In this document: positions 1 to 11,327 of the stretch, piece after piece
How the letters are laid out: the number at the start of each line of letters is the position of its first letter
Numbering within the stretch: position 1 is the first letter of the stretch
NCBI GenBank assembly: GCA_029239905.1
Contig: JARBUB010000003.1
Location: forward strand, 1-35,811
DNA: 35,811 nucleotides
DNA from: Clostridia bacterium
Lineage (GTDB): Bacteria > Bacillota > Clostridia > Lutisporales > Lutisporaceae
Direction: 5' to 3'
Position numbers and translations under genes: made by a program
The notes under the pieces: generated by a model
Databases searched by the model: none
Told to the model about the DNA's origin: nothing
The model's input: the letters and a program-made list of their open reading frames with translations, nothing else

Positions 1-13
1 AGATTGATATTTT

Positions 14-43
14 AGCATCCATATTTACTGTGGATGCTTTTTT
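14..43 (+). terminator. Rho-independent terminator of a gene upstream of the window
   Basis: AGCATCCA-N9-TGGATGCT followed by a T run. Confidence 0.8.
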
Positions 44-141
44 ATGTATAATCAATATGTTTTGTACTATATATCTTATATTGAATTCACATAGGCAAAA
101 TATAACTCATATGTTTTAAATTATAGATTAGTGGTGATTGT

Positions 142-327
142 ATGAAAGAAAATGTAAATTGTCTTAAATGTAAATATTACATGGTAACATGGGATCCCCG
201 TTTTCCCAGAGGCTGTAAGCTATTTGAATTTAAAGGGACCGTAATGCCTTCAATAATGGTTTATAAATCAACTGGTGCACAATGTCAAAACTTCATTCTA
301 AGGCAAGTACATGTAAGTGAAGTCTAA
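142..327 (+). CDS. Small conserved Cys-containing protein of unknown function
   Basis: 61-aa ORF with CLKCKYY...WDPRFPRGCKLF...C pattern, typical of a small clostridial hypothetical family. Confidence 0.6.
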   Translation: MKENVNCLKCKYYMVTWDPRFPRGCKLFEFKGTVMPSIMVYKSTGAQCQNFILRQVHVSEV

Positions 328-386
328 AGTGTATAAATATTAGAAATATGGAAATAATACCCTCCATAAAGGTTTGGAGGGATTTT

Positions 387-1052
387 ATGTTTGAGAATAG
401 ATCAAGAAAAAGAAGAAGAAACATTTTGCTATTGATTGTCGCTTTAATATTTGTCTCAGCCTTTGGTTTAGGATACTATTTAAACTTTAGTGGTGATACA
501 GATTTACCTGAAAATAAATTAGGTCAAAAGGAAGCTTCGGGATATAAGATTCCCAGTGCATTAAAGAATCCTATAGTAGGTGGAATTCAGGCCGAAGCAG
601 ACTCTAACGTAGTTCAAGAGAAAGAACAGCCAGCAAATGCAATTCCTAATGATTTGATTACGGCAAGTACAAAAATTACTTTTAAGACTTATTTCACTCT
701 TTGCAGCCATATCATTGATAAAGAGCCCGATAATGGGTCAGGTTTTATAAATCTTTCAAAGTCTGACTTAATGGATAAATTACCGGATTGGACTATAAAT
801 GAATTTTCTTCACAGCAGGTTATTTTGAAAAGAGAAATTCAAACCTACTGTCCAAGACATTATATTATTGGGTCAAAGGATGGATACATTGCTATTTATG
901 TCTACAATGATGATGGTATTAAAATCCTACACGAAATGACTGAGAGTCCGATATCTATTTTAACAACAGAGGATCAAAATAATTTAGAATATGGTATCGT
1001 TGCAGACAGTGAAGAAGAACTGCAGCAAAAACTGGAGGGCTTGAGCGACTGA
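387..1052 (+). CDS. Membrane-anchored protein, BofC C-terminal-like domain
   Basis: N-terminal TM ([24 protein letters not shown]) after a basic stretch; C-terminal region resembles BofC-like proteins found upstream of ruvC; ATG at 387 preferred because of GGAGGG upstream. Confidence 0.6.
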   Translation: MFENRSRKRRRNILLLIVALIFVSAFGLGYYLNFSGDTDLPENKLGQKEASGYKIPSALKNPIVGGIQAEADSNVVQEKEQPANAIPNDLITASTKITFKTYFTLCSHIIDKEPDNGSGFINLSKSDLMDKLPDWTINEFSSQQVILKREIQTYCPRHYIIGSKDGYIAIYVYNDDGIKILHEMTESPISILTTEDQNNLEYGIVADSEEELQQKLEGLSD

Positions 1053-1059
1053 TACCCCT

Positions 1060-1100
1060 AAAGGCTTGTATGCTAAAACGCATGCAAGCCTTTACTTTTT
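1060..1100 (+). terminator. Rho-independent terminator
   Basis: AAAGGCTTGTATGC-TAAAAC-GCATGCAAGCCTTT (one G.U) then ACTTTTT. Confidence 0.8.
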
Positions 1101-1156
1101 ATTTGAAAAAGGGTATATTTAATATACAAGTGCGAATATATGTTTGGGGTGATACT

Positions 1157-1648
1157 TTGCTTATTATGGGGATAGACCCGGGAATTGCAATTTTAGGATA
1201 TGGTTTGGTGGAGTATAAGGGTAATAGCTTTAAAACGATTGAATACGGTGCAGTTACAACCCTAGCCGGAACTCCAATGTCACAGCGATTAAGTATAATA
1301 CACTGTCAGCTTACGGAACTGTTATTGAAATATAAACCGGATGCTTTTGCAGCTGAGGAGCTATTTTTTAATAAAAACATCAAAACAGCGCTAACGGTGG
1401 GACATGCTCGAGGGGTTGCTATAGTGGCTGCAGCGAATCTAGGGGTGCCAATATATGAATATACACCTTTGCAGGTAAAACAAGCTATTACAGGCTATGG
1501 AAGAGCAGATAAAAAACAAATGCAGCAGATGGTTAAAATGTTATTAAATTTAAAGGAAGTACCCAAGCCTGATGATGTGGCTGATGCTCTTGCGGTAGCC
1601 ATCTGCCACGGTAATTCCTCTAATTTTGCCCATTTATTTAAACTGTAA
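1157..1648 (+). CDS. ruvC: Crossover junction endodeoxyribonuclease RuvC
   Basis: MGIDPGxAxxGYGLVEY start, [24 protein letters not shown]; start probably TTG 1157 or ATG 1166; ruvA-ruvB follow. Confidence 0.93.
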   Translation: MLIMGIDPGIAILGYGLVEYKGNSFKTIEYGAVTTLAGTPMSQRLSIIHCQLTELLLKYKPDAFAAEELFFNKNIKTALTVGHARGVAIVAAANLGVPIYEYTPLQVKQAITGYGRADKKQMQQMVKMLLNLKEVPKPDDVADALAVAICHGNSSNFAHLFKL

Positions 1649-1660
1649 AGGAGCATAATT

Positions 1661-2245
1661 ATGTACGAATATTTAAAAGGAAAGCTTGATTCAATAGAAG
1701 CAGATTATTTAGTAGTTGATGTAAATAATATAGGCTATAAGGTATTTACATCACAAAATACAATTAGAAATGCAGTTGTAGATTTAAGTATGAAGGTTTT
1801 CACACAGCTTATTGTAAAAGAAGATGAGATGGTTATATATGGCTTTGATACAAGGGATGAACTAAATATGTTTAAACTTCTTAATACAGTATCAGGAGTG
1901 GGACCAAAGGCTGCAGTATCACTTTTAAATCATTTCAAGCCACAAGATATTGCTTTGGCGATAATTTCTAAGGATATTTCTAAGATAACCAAAGCGCAAG
2001 GCATAGGCAAAAAGACTGCTGAAAGAATAATACTAGAGCTTAAAGATAAAATAGATACAGAAAGTGCTATAGGAATGCAGGGTTCAGACGGTTTTGGAGG
2101 GGACGTTTCAGAAGTTATAGAGGCTCTTACTACTTTAGGCTATAACTATAATGACGCGGCACAAGCCGTAGCTAAATTAAAGGATAAAGAAGCTCCGATT
2201 GATGTAATGATTAAAGGAGCGCTTAGGATACTTGCAGTAATGTAA
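1661..2245 (+). CDS. ruvA: Holliday junction DNA helicase subunit RuvA
   Basis: MYEYLKGKLDSIEADYLVVDVNNIGYKV; SGVGPKAAVSLL and GIGKKTAERIILELKDK HhH motifs. Confidence 0.97.
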   Translation: MYEYLKGKLDSIEADYLVVDVNNIGYKVFTSQNTIRNAVVDLSMKVFTQLIVKEDEMVIYGFDTRDELNMFKLLNTVSGVGPKAAVSLLNHFKPQDIALAIISKDISKITKAQGIGKKTAERIILELKDKIDTESAIGMQGSDGFGGDVSEVIEALTTLGYNYNDAAQAVAKLKDKEAPIDVMIKGALRILAVM

Positions 2246-2259
2246 AGTGAGGTATAAAT

Positions 2260-3255
2260 ATGGAAGATAGATTGATAACCCCTAAGATAATAGACGATGA
2301 TAATGAAATAGATACAGGGTTACGACCAAAAACTCTTGATGAATATATAGGGCAATCCTCCGCAAAGGAAAAGATCGATATATTTATACAGGCTGCAAAT
2401 CAGCGTAAGGAAACCTTGGACCATGTATTGCTTTACGGACCGCCAGGCCTAGGTAAAACTACATTGGCAAGTATAATTTCTAACGAACTAGGAGTAAACA
2501 TAAGAATTACCTCAGGACCGGCGATTGAAAAGCAAGGGGATTTGGCTGCTATTTTAACAAACCTGAACCCTAACGACGTACTGTTTATAGATGAGATACA
2601 TCGATTAAACAGAAGCGTTGAAGAAATATTATATCCTGCCTTAGAGGATTTTGCATTGGATATCATCATAGGTAAGGGACCTAGCGCAAGATCGATAAGA
2701 TTGGATTTGCCCAAATTCACTATGATAGGAGCAACTACAAGAGCTGGGATGCTTACAAATCCTCTTAGAGATAGATTTGGTGTCATATGTAGACTTGATT
2801 ATTATGACGAGAAAGATTTATATCAAATAGTTACTCGCTCCGCAAAGATACTTAAGATTCATATAGAGGATGCAGGAGCTTGGGAAATAGCTAAAAGGGC
2901 TAGAGGAACACCAAGAATAGCAAACAGATTGCTAAAAAGAGTTAGAGACTATGCTCAAGTTAAGGCAGAAGGCATCATTGATAAGGATACTGCTGATAAA
3001 GCATTAAAGATGCTTGAAGTAGATGATAGAGGATTAGATGATATAGACAAGAAGATGATTCTTGCAATTATCCAGAAATTTGCTGGAGGACCTGTAGGAT
3101 TAGACACCTTAGCTGCTTCAATCGGCGAAGACAGCGGTACTATTGAGGATGTGTATGAGCCCTATTTGCTTCAAATAGGATTTATAAACAGAACGCCAAG
3201 GGGTAGAACAGCAACAGATCTTGCATATAAGCATTTTGAAATTTCACGAGATTAA
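2260..3255 (+). CDS. ruvB: Holliday junction DNA helicase RuvB
   Basis: [14 protein letters not shown] Walker A, DEIHR Walker B, RuvB C-terminal winged helix. Confidence 0.98.
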   Translation: MEDRLITPKIIDDDNEIDTGLRPKTLDEYIGQSSAKEKIDIFIQAANQRKETLDHVLLYGPPGLGKTTLASIISNELGVNIRITSGPAIEKQGDLAAILTNLNPNDVLFIDEIHRLNRSVEEILYPALEDFALDIIIGKGPSARSIRLDLPKFTMIGATTRAGMLTNPLRDRFGVICRLDYYDEKDLYQIVTRSAKILKIHIEDAGAWEIAKRARGTPRIANRLLKRVRDYAQVKAEGIIDKDTADKALKMLEVDDRGLDDIDKKMILAIIQKFAGGPVGLDTLAASIGEDSGTIEDVYEPYLLQIGFINRTPRGRTATDLAYKHFEISRD

Positions 3256-3282
3256 TAGATCATTTTGAATATCACATTATTT

Positions 3283-3348
3283 AAAAGTCATGCATACAAA
3301 TAAAATGCCCTGTCATAGGGTCCATTTTATTTTGGCGCATGACTTTTT
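3283..3348 (+). terminator. Long three-part hairpin terminator after ruvB
   Basis: Nested arms AAAAGTCATGC/GCATGACTTTT, AAATAAAATG/CATTTTATTTT and inner CCCT/AGGG, ending in TTTTT. Confidence 0.75.
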
Positions 3349-3502
3349 ATTGCATATAAACTCATATTAAGTCAAAATAAGACCTATTGTTCATTTTAAA
3401 ATGTTGAAATATATTGTATAATGGGATTACATGTTTTGCACATTCTGATTTATGTAAAATGTTTTGAGCAAAACATACAGCATGTTAGAGGGGGGAATTA
3501 AA

Positions 3503-5170
3503 ATGAAGCAGTACATACTTAGAAGCGGAAGCAGAATTATTACACTAATTATAGTGACAATAATTATTTTTAGCAGTTTTAGCACTACATATGCAGCACC
3601 TATTGTACCTCAAAACATCAAAGTAGGCTTAAGTTTTAATAATGCGGCGAATAATAATTTTATCTTAAAAAGCGATTATGGTATAAAACTAAGCAGTAAA
3701 ACCAGTGCTGGTTATGCTGAAATCTTAACTTTCCCGGCAGCAACAGGCTTTAAGGTTCGGAAGGATGCTTATTATAATATTGTAAACAACAAAGAAACTG
3801 AGATTAATTATACCAAAGCAGGTCTTTACAATGGAGAATTGGAGGGGCCCTACCACATTCAAATAGGAGATGTGTATCCTGATTTGAACTCAGCAAAAGT
3901 AGTCGCTGATAGTATGATTTCCTTAAGTCAAACAGTATTTGTAGCATATGAAAATGGCTGGAGAGTCTGGTCGCAGCTTTACCTTGAAGAGAGCGAATGT
4001 TTAACGCAAATACAAATTTTTAAGAATGAAATGCCTAACTATACTTATACAGTGGTTGCCCCAAACAAAAGTAGAATTCAGCTATTCGATACAGTAACGG
4101 GGAAGCTGATGTACATAATCAATGCAGAGCAAGAGATCAAGCTTGAACCAGTTGCAAAAGATAATATAACACCAGTAATAAGCTTTGGTACTTTAAAATA
4201 TAGAGGAGTCTTATTTTTAAAACGGGTAGCAGCTGGGCATATTAATATATATAATGAGCTGCTATTTGAACAATATCTATATGGCGTAGTGCCTGCAGAA
4301 ATGCCAAACTCTTGGCATATAGAAGCTTTGAAAGCACAAGCAGTTGCAGCTAGAAATTACGGAATCATCAATATTGGCAGACATACAGCTGATGGCTTTG
4401 ATGTTTGCAATGGCACTCATTGTCAAGCATATCGAGGTTTTGGACATGAGAATCCCAGAACCAATCAAGCTACTGACGAAACAAAAGGAAAACTTGTGCT
4501 TTATAATGATAAGGTAATACCTACCTATTTCCATTCTAGTAGTGGAGGACGTACTGAGAATAGTGAAAACGTTTGGTCAACGGTACTCCCCTACATGAAA
4601 GGCGTAGATGATAAATATGGACTAGGTAGTCCTTATGATAACTGGACGAAGCAATATAATAAAAAAGATATTCAAACAAAATTATTGGCAAACAGCATAG
4701 ATGTTGGTGAAATAAATGATATCGTGCCTTTAACAATAAGTGAAAATGGCAGAGTCACATGTCTTGAGGTTAGAGGAACCAAAGGGAATGCAAAGCTGGA
4801 TAAAGAAAAAATCAGAACAATATTGGGAAGCTCCGATATTAAAAGTACTTGGTATAAAATAACCACGGATGCAGATATGTCTGTAATTAACAGTGTGACA
4901 GGAAAGTCAGAAACCGCAAGACCAGGAAGCCTTTATGTCATGTCGGCCAACGGCGTAAGCAAACTAAGTACTACAAATAATAAAGTTTATCTGAAAGATC
5001 AAGTTGCCTTATCGAGTATGAGCGTTATACCTCAGACTTATTTATTCGCCGGCAAAGGTTGGGGACATGGCTTAGGCATGAGTCAATATGGTGCAAAGGG
5101 TATGGCAGAAGCGGGGTTTAATTTCATCCAAATATTAGAACACTACTATACAGGGACTAAAGTTAATTAG
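3503..5170 (+). CDS. spoIID: SpoIID/LytB domain protein (sporulation stage II)
   Basis: Signal peptide, [74 protein letters not shown] before ATG 3503. Confidence 0.88.
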   Translation: MKQYILRSGSRIITLIIVTIIIFSSFSTTYAAPIVPQNIKVGLSFNNAANNNFILKSDYGIKLSSKTSAGYAEILTFPAATGFKVRKDAYYNIVNNKETEINYTKAGLYNGELEGPYHIQIGDVYPDLNSAKVVADSMISLSQTVFVAYENGWRVWSQLYLEESECLTQIQIFKNEMPNYTYTVVAPNKSRIQLFDTVTGKLMYIINAEQEIKLEPVAKDNITPVISFGTLKYRGVLFLKRVAAGHINIYNELLFEQYLYGVVPAEMPNSWHIEALKAQAVAARNYGIINIGRHTADGFDVCNGTHCQAYRGFGHENPRTNQATDETKGKLVLYNDKVIPTYFHSSSGGRTENSENVWSTVLPYMKGVDDKYGLGSPYDNWTKQYNKKDIQTKLLANSIDVGEINDIVPLTISENGRVTCLEVRGTKGNAKLDKEKIRTILGSSDIKSTWYKITTDADMSVINSVTGKSETARPGSLYVMSANGVSKLSTTNNKVYLKDQVALSSMSVIPQTYLFAGKGWGHGLGMSQYGAKGMAEAGFNFIQILEHYYTGTKVN

Positions 5171-5184
5171 AGAGAAGGATAAAA

Positions 5185-6210
5185 ATGAACGTAAAGGACT
5201 TTTACTTTGAGTTGCCAGAGGAGCTTATTGCACAGGAACCGTTATTAGAAAGAGATGCTTCTAGGCTACTAGTATTAGATAAAAACAGCGGGCAAATAAA
5301 GCACAGCACTTTTAGAGATATATTAAAATACTTCAATAAGGGTGATTGCATTGTTCTTAACAATACAAGGGTCATTCCGGCCAGGCTGTTTGGAGTTAAA
5401 AAGGAAACGGGCAGCAATATCGAGTTTTTGCTTCTAAAACGTATTGAAAGAGATATCTGGGAAGTTTTACTTAGACCGGGTAAGAAGGCAAAGATCGGAG
5501 CAAGATTTTTATTTGGACAGGGTGAGCTCGAAGCGGAAATAATAGACATAGTAGAAGGTGGCAACAGGATAGTCAAGTTCTATTATGAAGGTCTATTTGA
5601 AACAGTTTTAGATAAATTAGGGAATATGCCTCTTCCACCTTATATTACGAAAACACTGGAGGATAAAGAAAGATATCAGACCGTATTTTCTAAAAATGAA
5701 GGATCAGCGGCGGCACCAACTGCTGGCTTGCATTTTACTCCGGAGCTGCTTGAAGAACTTCAGAAAATGGGAGTAAAGCTTGCGTATATTACTTTACATG
5801 TTGGTTTAGGAACCTTCAGACCTGTAAAGGTAGAAAATATATTAGAGCATACCATGCACAGCGAGTACTTTGATGTTAGCAGTGAGGCTGCTGAAATAAT
5901 CAATGGTACAAAGGCAGCAGGTGGTAAAATAATTTGTGTAGGCACAACTTCTACCAGAACATTAGAATCTATAGCTGATATTAATGGAAAAATTAAACCT
6001 GGCAGCGGGTGGACTGATATATTTATTTATCCAGGTTATAAATTTAAAGTTGCGGATACACTTATTACAAATTTTCATCTTCCGGAATCTACATTGGTAA
6101 TGTTGGTAAGTGCAATGGCAGGAAGAGAAAATGTGATCAATGCATATAATGAAGCAGTAAAAGAAAAATATAGATTTTTTAGCTTCGGGGATGCTATGCT
6201 TATTATATAA
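5185..6210 (+). CDS. queA: S-adenosylmethionine:tRNA ribosyltransferase-isomerase QueA
   Basis: [50 protein letters not shown]. Confidence 0.97.
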   Translation: MNVKDFYFELPEELIAQEPLLERDASRLLVLDKNSGQIKHSTFRDILKYFNKGDCIVLNNTRVIPARLFGVKKETGSNIEFLLLKRIERDIWEVLLRPGKKAKIGARFLFGQGELEAEIIDIVEGGNRIVKFYYEGLFETVLDKLGNMPLPPYITKTLEDKERYQTVFSKNEGSAAAPTAGLHFTPELLEELQKMGVKLAYITLHVGLGTFRPVKVENILEHTMHSEYFDVSSEAAEIINGTKAAGGKIICVGTTSTRTLESIADINGKIKPGSGWTDIFIYPGYKFKVADTLITNFHLPESTLVMLVSAMAGRENVINAYNEAVKEKYRFFSFGDAMLII

Positions 6211-6230
6211 TGATAATAAAAAAACTAATT

Positions 6231-6302
6231 AAAGTTAACTTTATGTATATTGTTTCTCCGTGATATTAATGAAACTTGAGAAACAAACGTAAATTTAACT
6301 TT
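6231..6302. repeat. Long imperfect inverted repeat
   Basis: AAAGTTAACTTTATGT-ATA-TTGTTTCTC / GAGAAACAA-ACGTAAATTTAACTTT, 19-nt loop. Confidence 0.8.
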
Positions 6303-6325
6303 ACTGAGTTTGTAGGGGGTTTATA

Positions 6326-8097
<1,772 letters not shown>

Positions 8098-8174
8098 ATT
8101 AGAAGGATTTTGAGCTTGAATATTGAATACTAAAATTAGCCAAACTAAATCAAAAGCAGCAAGGGGGGAAAAAC

Positions 8175-8441
8175 ATGGGTCAACTAACGACAGTACTTAT
8201 ATACGTAGCAATTTTGGGTGGATTATGGTTCGTAATGATCAGACCACAACAAAAGAAAGAAAAAGCAACACAAAAAATGCGTAATGAAGTTGCAGATGGA
8301 GATGAAATCGTAACTATCGGCGGCATATATGGAAAAATTATAAGTCAAAAGGACGATACAATCACAATTGAAGTTGGAGCTGACAAAGTTAAATTGAAAA
8401 TAGCTCGTTGGGCAATAGCAAGAGTAGAAAACACAAAGTAA
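8175..8441 (+). CDS. yajC: Preprotein translocase subunit YajC
   Basis: Single N-terminal TM then MIRPQQKKEKATQKMRNEVADGDEIVTIGGIYGKI. Confidence 0.95.
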   Translation: MGQLTTVLIYVAILGGLWFVMIRPQQKKEKATQKMRNEVADGDEIVTIGGIYGKIISQKDDTITIEVGADKVKLKIARWAIARVENTK

Positions 8442-8467
8442 CTTGATATCAAGTTACTTTTCTTTTT
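8435..8467 (+). terminator. Terminator overlapping the yajC stop codon
   Basis: 26-bp perfect palindrome AAAGTAACTTGATATCAAGTTACTTT then TTCTTTTT. Confidence 0.75.
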
Positions 8468-8559
8468 GCAGTGATACTTTTTCATAATATATATAGCATA
8501 TTTCCCCCTTGTACAGAATAGATTTCTATAAAAAGATATGAATAATTGGGGGGGACTAT

Positions 8560-8988
8560 ATGAAAAGCAGGAAAGACTATATGAAAAAAGTATATTCCAG
8601 TAAATCAGATGATGAAAGTAATAATAACAGTACATATATGGTTATGCTAAAATCACTTTTGATTTGTTTTATCATTTCGTTTGTGATGATACTTGTTTAT
8701 GCATTGATACTATCCTTCTCTTCGATTTCTGATGCATCGATGTCTAAGGTTACTCAAACAATATTGATAATCAGTGTAGCAATATCCAGTGCATATGGCG
8801 GCAAGAAAACTCGCCGTAGAGGATGGATGTTTGGCTCAGTACTTGGTCTAATATTTGCAGCACTTCTGATTCCCTTTGGAATGGCCGTTGGTCAAGCCTT
8901 TGTAATGGATATGTTTCTTGTAGCAAAGCTGCTTGTTACAGCCGCAGTAGGAGCAATTGGTGGTATAATAGGAGTAAATTTAAATTAA
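8560..8988 (+). CDS. TIGR04086-type membrane protein
   Basis: Four predicted TMs, glycine-rich; characteristic position between yajC and scfA. Confidence 0.75.
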   Translation: MKSRKDYMKKVYSSKSDDESNNNSTYMVMLKSLLICFIISFVMILVYALILSFSSISDASMSKVTQTILIISVAISSAYGGKKTRRRGWMFGSVLGLIFAALLIPFGMAVGQAFVMDMFLVAKLLVTAAVGAIGGIIGVNLN

Positions 8989-9065
8989 AGCTGGTAAATA
9001 TCTCTTTCCTACCCATTTTTAATATGGTATAATCTTTAAGTAAAATGTTAGGAGGAGGATTGTAA

Positions 9066-9251
9066 ATGAAGCATATAATGACACTAAACAACAGAACATT
9101 AAGCGATAGTTCAGTAAAAGGCGGTTGTGGAGAATGCCAAAATTCTTGCCAATCAGCATGTAAAACATCCTGTACCGTTGCAAATCAAAAGTGTGAAAAC
9201 GTTGAAAACGGCAGAGTACATAAGGCAGAGAGTCGTAAGATAACGCTGTAA
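9066..9251 (+). CDS. scfA: SCIFF (six-cysteine) ranthipeptide precursor
   Basis: MKHIMTLNNRTL...GGCGECQNSCQSACKTSCTVANQKCENV: six Cys in SCIFF spacing; RBS AGGAGGAGG. Confidence 0.93.
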   Translation: MKHIMTLNNRTLSDSSVKGGCGECQNSCQSACKTSCTVANQKCENVENGRVHKAESRKITL

Positions 9252-9270
9252 TTTAAATATTTTTATACAT

Positions 9271-9300
9271 TAAGCAGTAGCAATTCGTTGTTACTGCTTA
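9271..9300. repeat. 13-bp UUCG-capped hairpin downstream of scfA
   Basis: TAAGCAGTAGCAA-TTCG-TTGTTACTGCTTA, one G.U pair, no T tract. Confidence 0.75.
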
Positions 9301-9401
9301 AAATGTTCTATGATGATAATTGTTGTTGAATAAGACAAGCCTTGATATAGAACTATAATAGTATTTAGGAAAAAAATAACACGGATTAAACGAGGTACAT
9401 T

Positions 9402-9908
9402 ATGATAATTAAATATAAGAACTTTAGTCCCCAAATAGCCAATGATACTTTTATTGCAGAAAATAGTACAATAATAGGAAGGTGTACAATTGAGGCTAAC
9501 TCAAGTGTTTGGTTTAATGTAGCTATACGCGCGGATGTAAACGAGATTGTAATTGGAAAAAATGTTAACGTTCAAGATGGAAGTGTTATACACTGTGATC
9601 ATGAATATGCAGTATCAATTGCTGACAATGTTACAATAGGTCATAACGCAATTATACATGGCTGTAAAATAGCTAGTAATTGTATAGTAGGAATGGGTTC
9701 TACTATATTAGACGGAGCGACAATTGGAGAAAACTGTATAATAGGTGCAAACTCTCTGATAACCTCCGGTAAAGTAATTCCTGCAGGATCTTTGGTAGTA
9801 GGCAGTCCAGGAAAGATAATAAGGGAACTAACTGTTGAAGAAATTGAGGGTATAAAGAAGTCTGTTGCAGAATATGTGATTTTATCCAAACATTATCTAT
9901 CTGAATAA
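9402..9908 (+). CDS. Gamma-carbonic anhydrase-like left-handed beta-helix protein
   Basis: Hexapeptide repeats, DGSVIHCDHEYAVSIADNVTIGHNAIIHGCKI with metal-binding His residues. Confidence 0.9.
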   Translation: MIIKYKNFSPQIANDTFIAENSTIIGRCTIEANSSVWFNVAIRADVNEIVIGKNVNVQDGSVIHCDHEYAVSIADNVTIGHNAIIHGCKIASNCIVGMGSTILDGATIGENCIIGANSLITSGKVIPAGSLVVGSPGKIIRELTVEEIEGIKKSVAEYVILSKHYLSE

Positions 9909-10012
9909 AGATAAATATTATTTGATAAGAATTGCAAATAAAACAAGGGTGACTTGTCCTTCCTGAAGGTTAGATTTAGCATAAGCCGTAACTTTATGTG
10001 AAGGTAATTAGT

Positions 10013-10041
10013 TTGACTATGACAAGCAAAAATTATATAAT
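10013..10041 (+). promoter_or_regulatory. SigmaA-type promoter for secDF
   Basis: TTGACT-N17-TATAAT; flanked by GGTAATTA (10003-10010) and TAATTACC (10038-10045). Confidence 0.7.
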
Positions 10042-10076
10042 TACCATTGTGAAATAATAAAAGGGGGAGTTTACAA

Positions 10077-11327
10077 ATGAAATCCAAAAGTATAGCAAAA
10101 TTTACAGCAATAATGCTGCTGATTGCATTTTTAGCATACTTAGCAGCATTTGGAATGCCATTAGGCAATTACAGTATTGTTCCAGTAAAAGAAAATATAA
10201 AGCTAGGCCTTGATTTAAGAGGTGGAGCTACAGTTATTCTTGAAGCAAAGGATGATCCTGCGGACCCATTAACTGATGAAAAAATGGATAGAGCCGTAGC
10301 GACATTAAGAGAGCGTGTTGACTCCCTTGGCGTAGCAGAGCCTACAATAGTTAGACAGGGCAAAAACAGAATTGAAGTTCAATTACCAGAAATTAAGGAT
10401 ACACAAAGAGCATTAGAGGTTATTGGACAGACAGCTCAACTAGAGTTCAAAGATGAAGCTGGCAAAGTCGTAATAACAGGTGCTGATATAGACAAAGCAA
10501 ATGCAGTAACTGGCGACGGAATCGGACAGTCTTATGTAGTTGCTTTTGAACTTAAACCAGAAGGTGCAAAGAAATTTGCTGAAGCTACAAGAAACAATGT
10601 TGGAAAACCAATTGGTATATATCTAGATGAGAAACTTATTTCTAATCCTGTAGTTGAAAATGCTATAGAAGATGGCAAAGCTCAAATCACAGGGCAAAGC
10701 ACAAGAGAAGAGGCTCTTGACCTGGCAACATTGATCAGAGCTGGAGCACTACCTGTTAAGCTTGATGTTTTATCAGTAACAGCAGTAGGACCACAACTTG
10801 GGGCGAATTCATTTGAGAAGAGCGTATACGCTGGAACAATCGGTATTATATTAGTTATGATTTTTATGGTTGCCTTTTATAGACTTCCAGGTCTAGTAGC
10901 AAACATTACCCTAGTTTTATATACTATTATAACTTTAGGTGCAATGGCGGGTATAAACGCAACTCTTTCACTGCCAGGTATTGCAGGTTTAATTTTATCT
11001 GTGGGTATGGCAGTTGATACAAACGTTATCATATTTGAGAGAATTAAAGATGAAATAAAGGTTGGAAAGTCCTTAAGAGCAGCTATTGATGCTGGATTTA
11101 GAAGAGCCTTCCTGACAATAATAGACTCCAACGTAACAACACTGTTAGCAGCTGCGATACTTTTCTACTTCGGAGCTGGCCCAATCAAAGGCTTTGCGGT
11201 AACACTTTCGATAGGTATTATAGCAAGTATGTTTACAGCAATTACTGTTACTAAGTACTTGATGGGACTTTTAGTAAAAAGCGGCGTGGAAAACAAGCGC
11301 TTGTATGGAGTAAGGGAGGGGAAATAG
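10077..11327 (+). CDS. secD: Protein translocase subunit SecD
   Basis: LGLDLRGGATVILEA; C-terminal TM domain with SVGMAVDTNVIIFERIKDE. Confidence 0.96.
   Translation: MKSKSIAKFTAIMLLIAFLAYLAAFGMPLGNYSIVPVKENIKLGLDLRGGATVILEAKDDPADPLTDEKMDRAVATLRERVDSLGVAEPTIVRQGKNRIEVQLPEIKDTQRALEVIGQTAQLEFKDEAGKVVITGADIDKANAVTGDGIGQSYVVAFELKPEGAKKFAEATRNNVGKPIGIYLDEKLISNPVVENAIEDGKAQITGQSTREEALDLATLIRAGALPVKLDVLSVTAVGPQLGANSFEKSVYAGTIGIILVMIFMVAFYRLPGLVANITLVLYTIITLGAMAGINATLSLPGIAGLILSVGMAVDTNVIIFERIKDEIKVGKSLRAAIDAGFRRAFLTIIDSNVTTLLAAAILFYFGAGPIKGFAVTLSIGIIASMFTAITVTKYLMGLLVKSGVENKRLYGVREGK

Noticed and set aside
2433-2786. 117-aa minus-strand ORF
   Set aside because: Antisense to ruvB; reflects codon bias of the real gene.
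8823-9032. 69-aa plus-strand ORF
   Set aside because: Out-of-frame overlap with the TIGR04086 membrane protein; Ser/Tyr/Trp-rich frame-shifted translation.
9921-10012. Possible riboswitch in the secD leader (ACAAGGGTGACTTGTCCTTCCTGAAGG small hairpins)
   Set aside because: Lies upstream of the strong TTGACT/TATAAT promoter, so it is not in the secD mRNA leader, and it matches no riboswitch consensus I know.
9893-10168. 91-aa minus-strand ORF upstream of secD
   Set aside because: Overlaps the secDF promoter and start, no RBS, no recognisable family.
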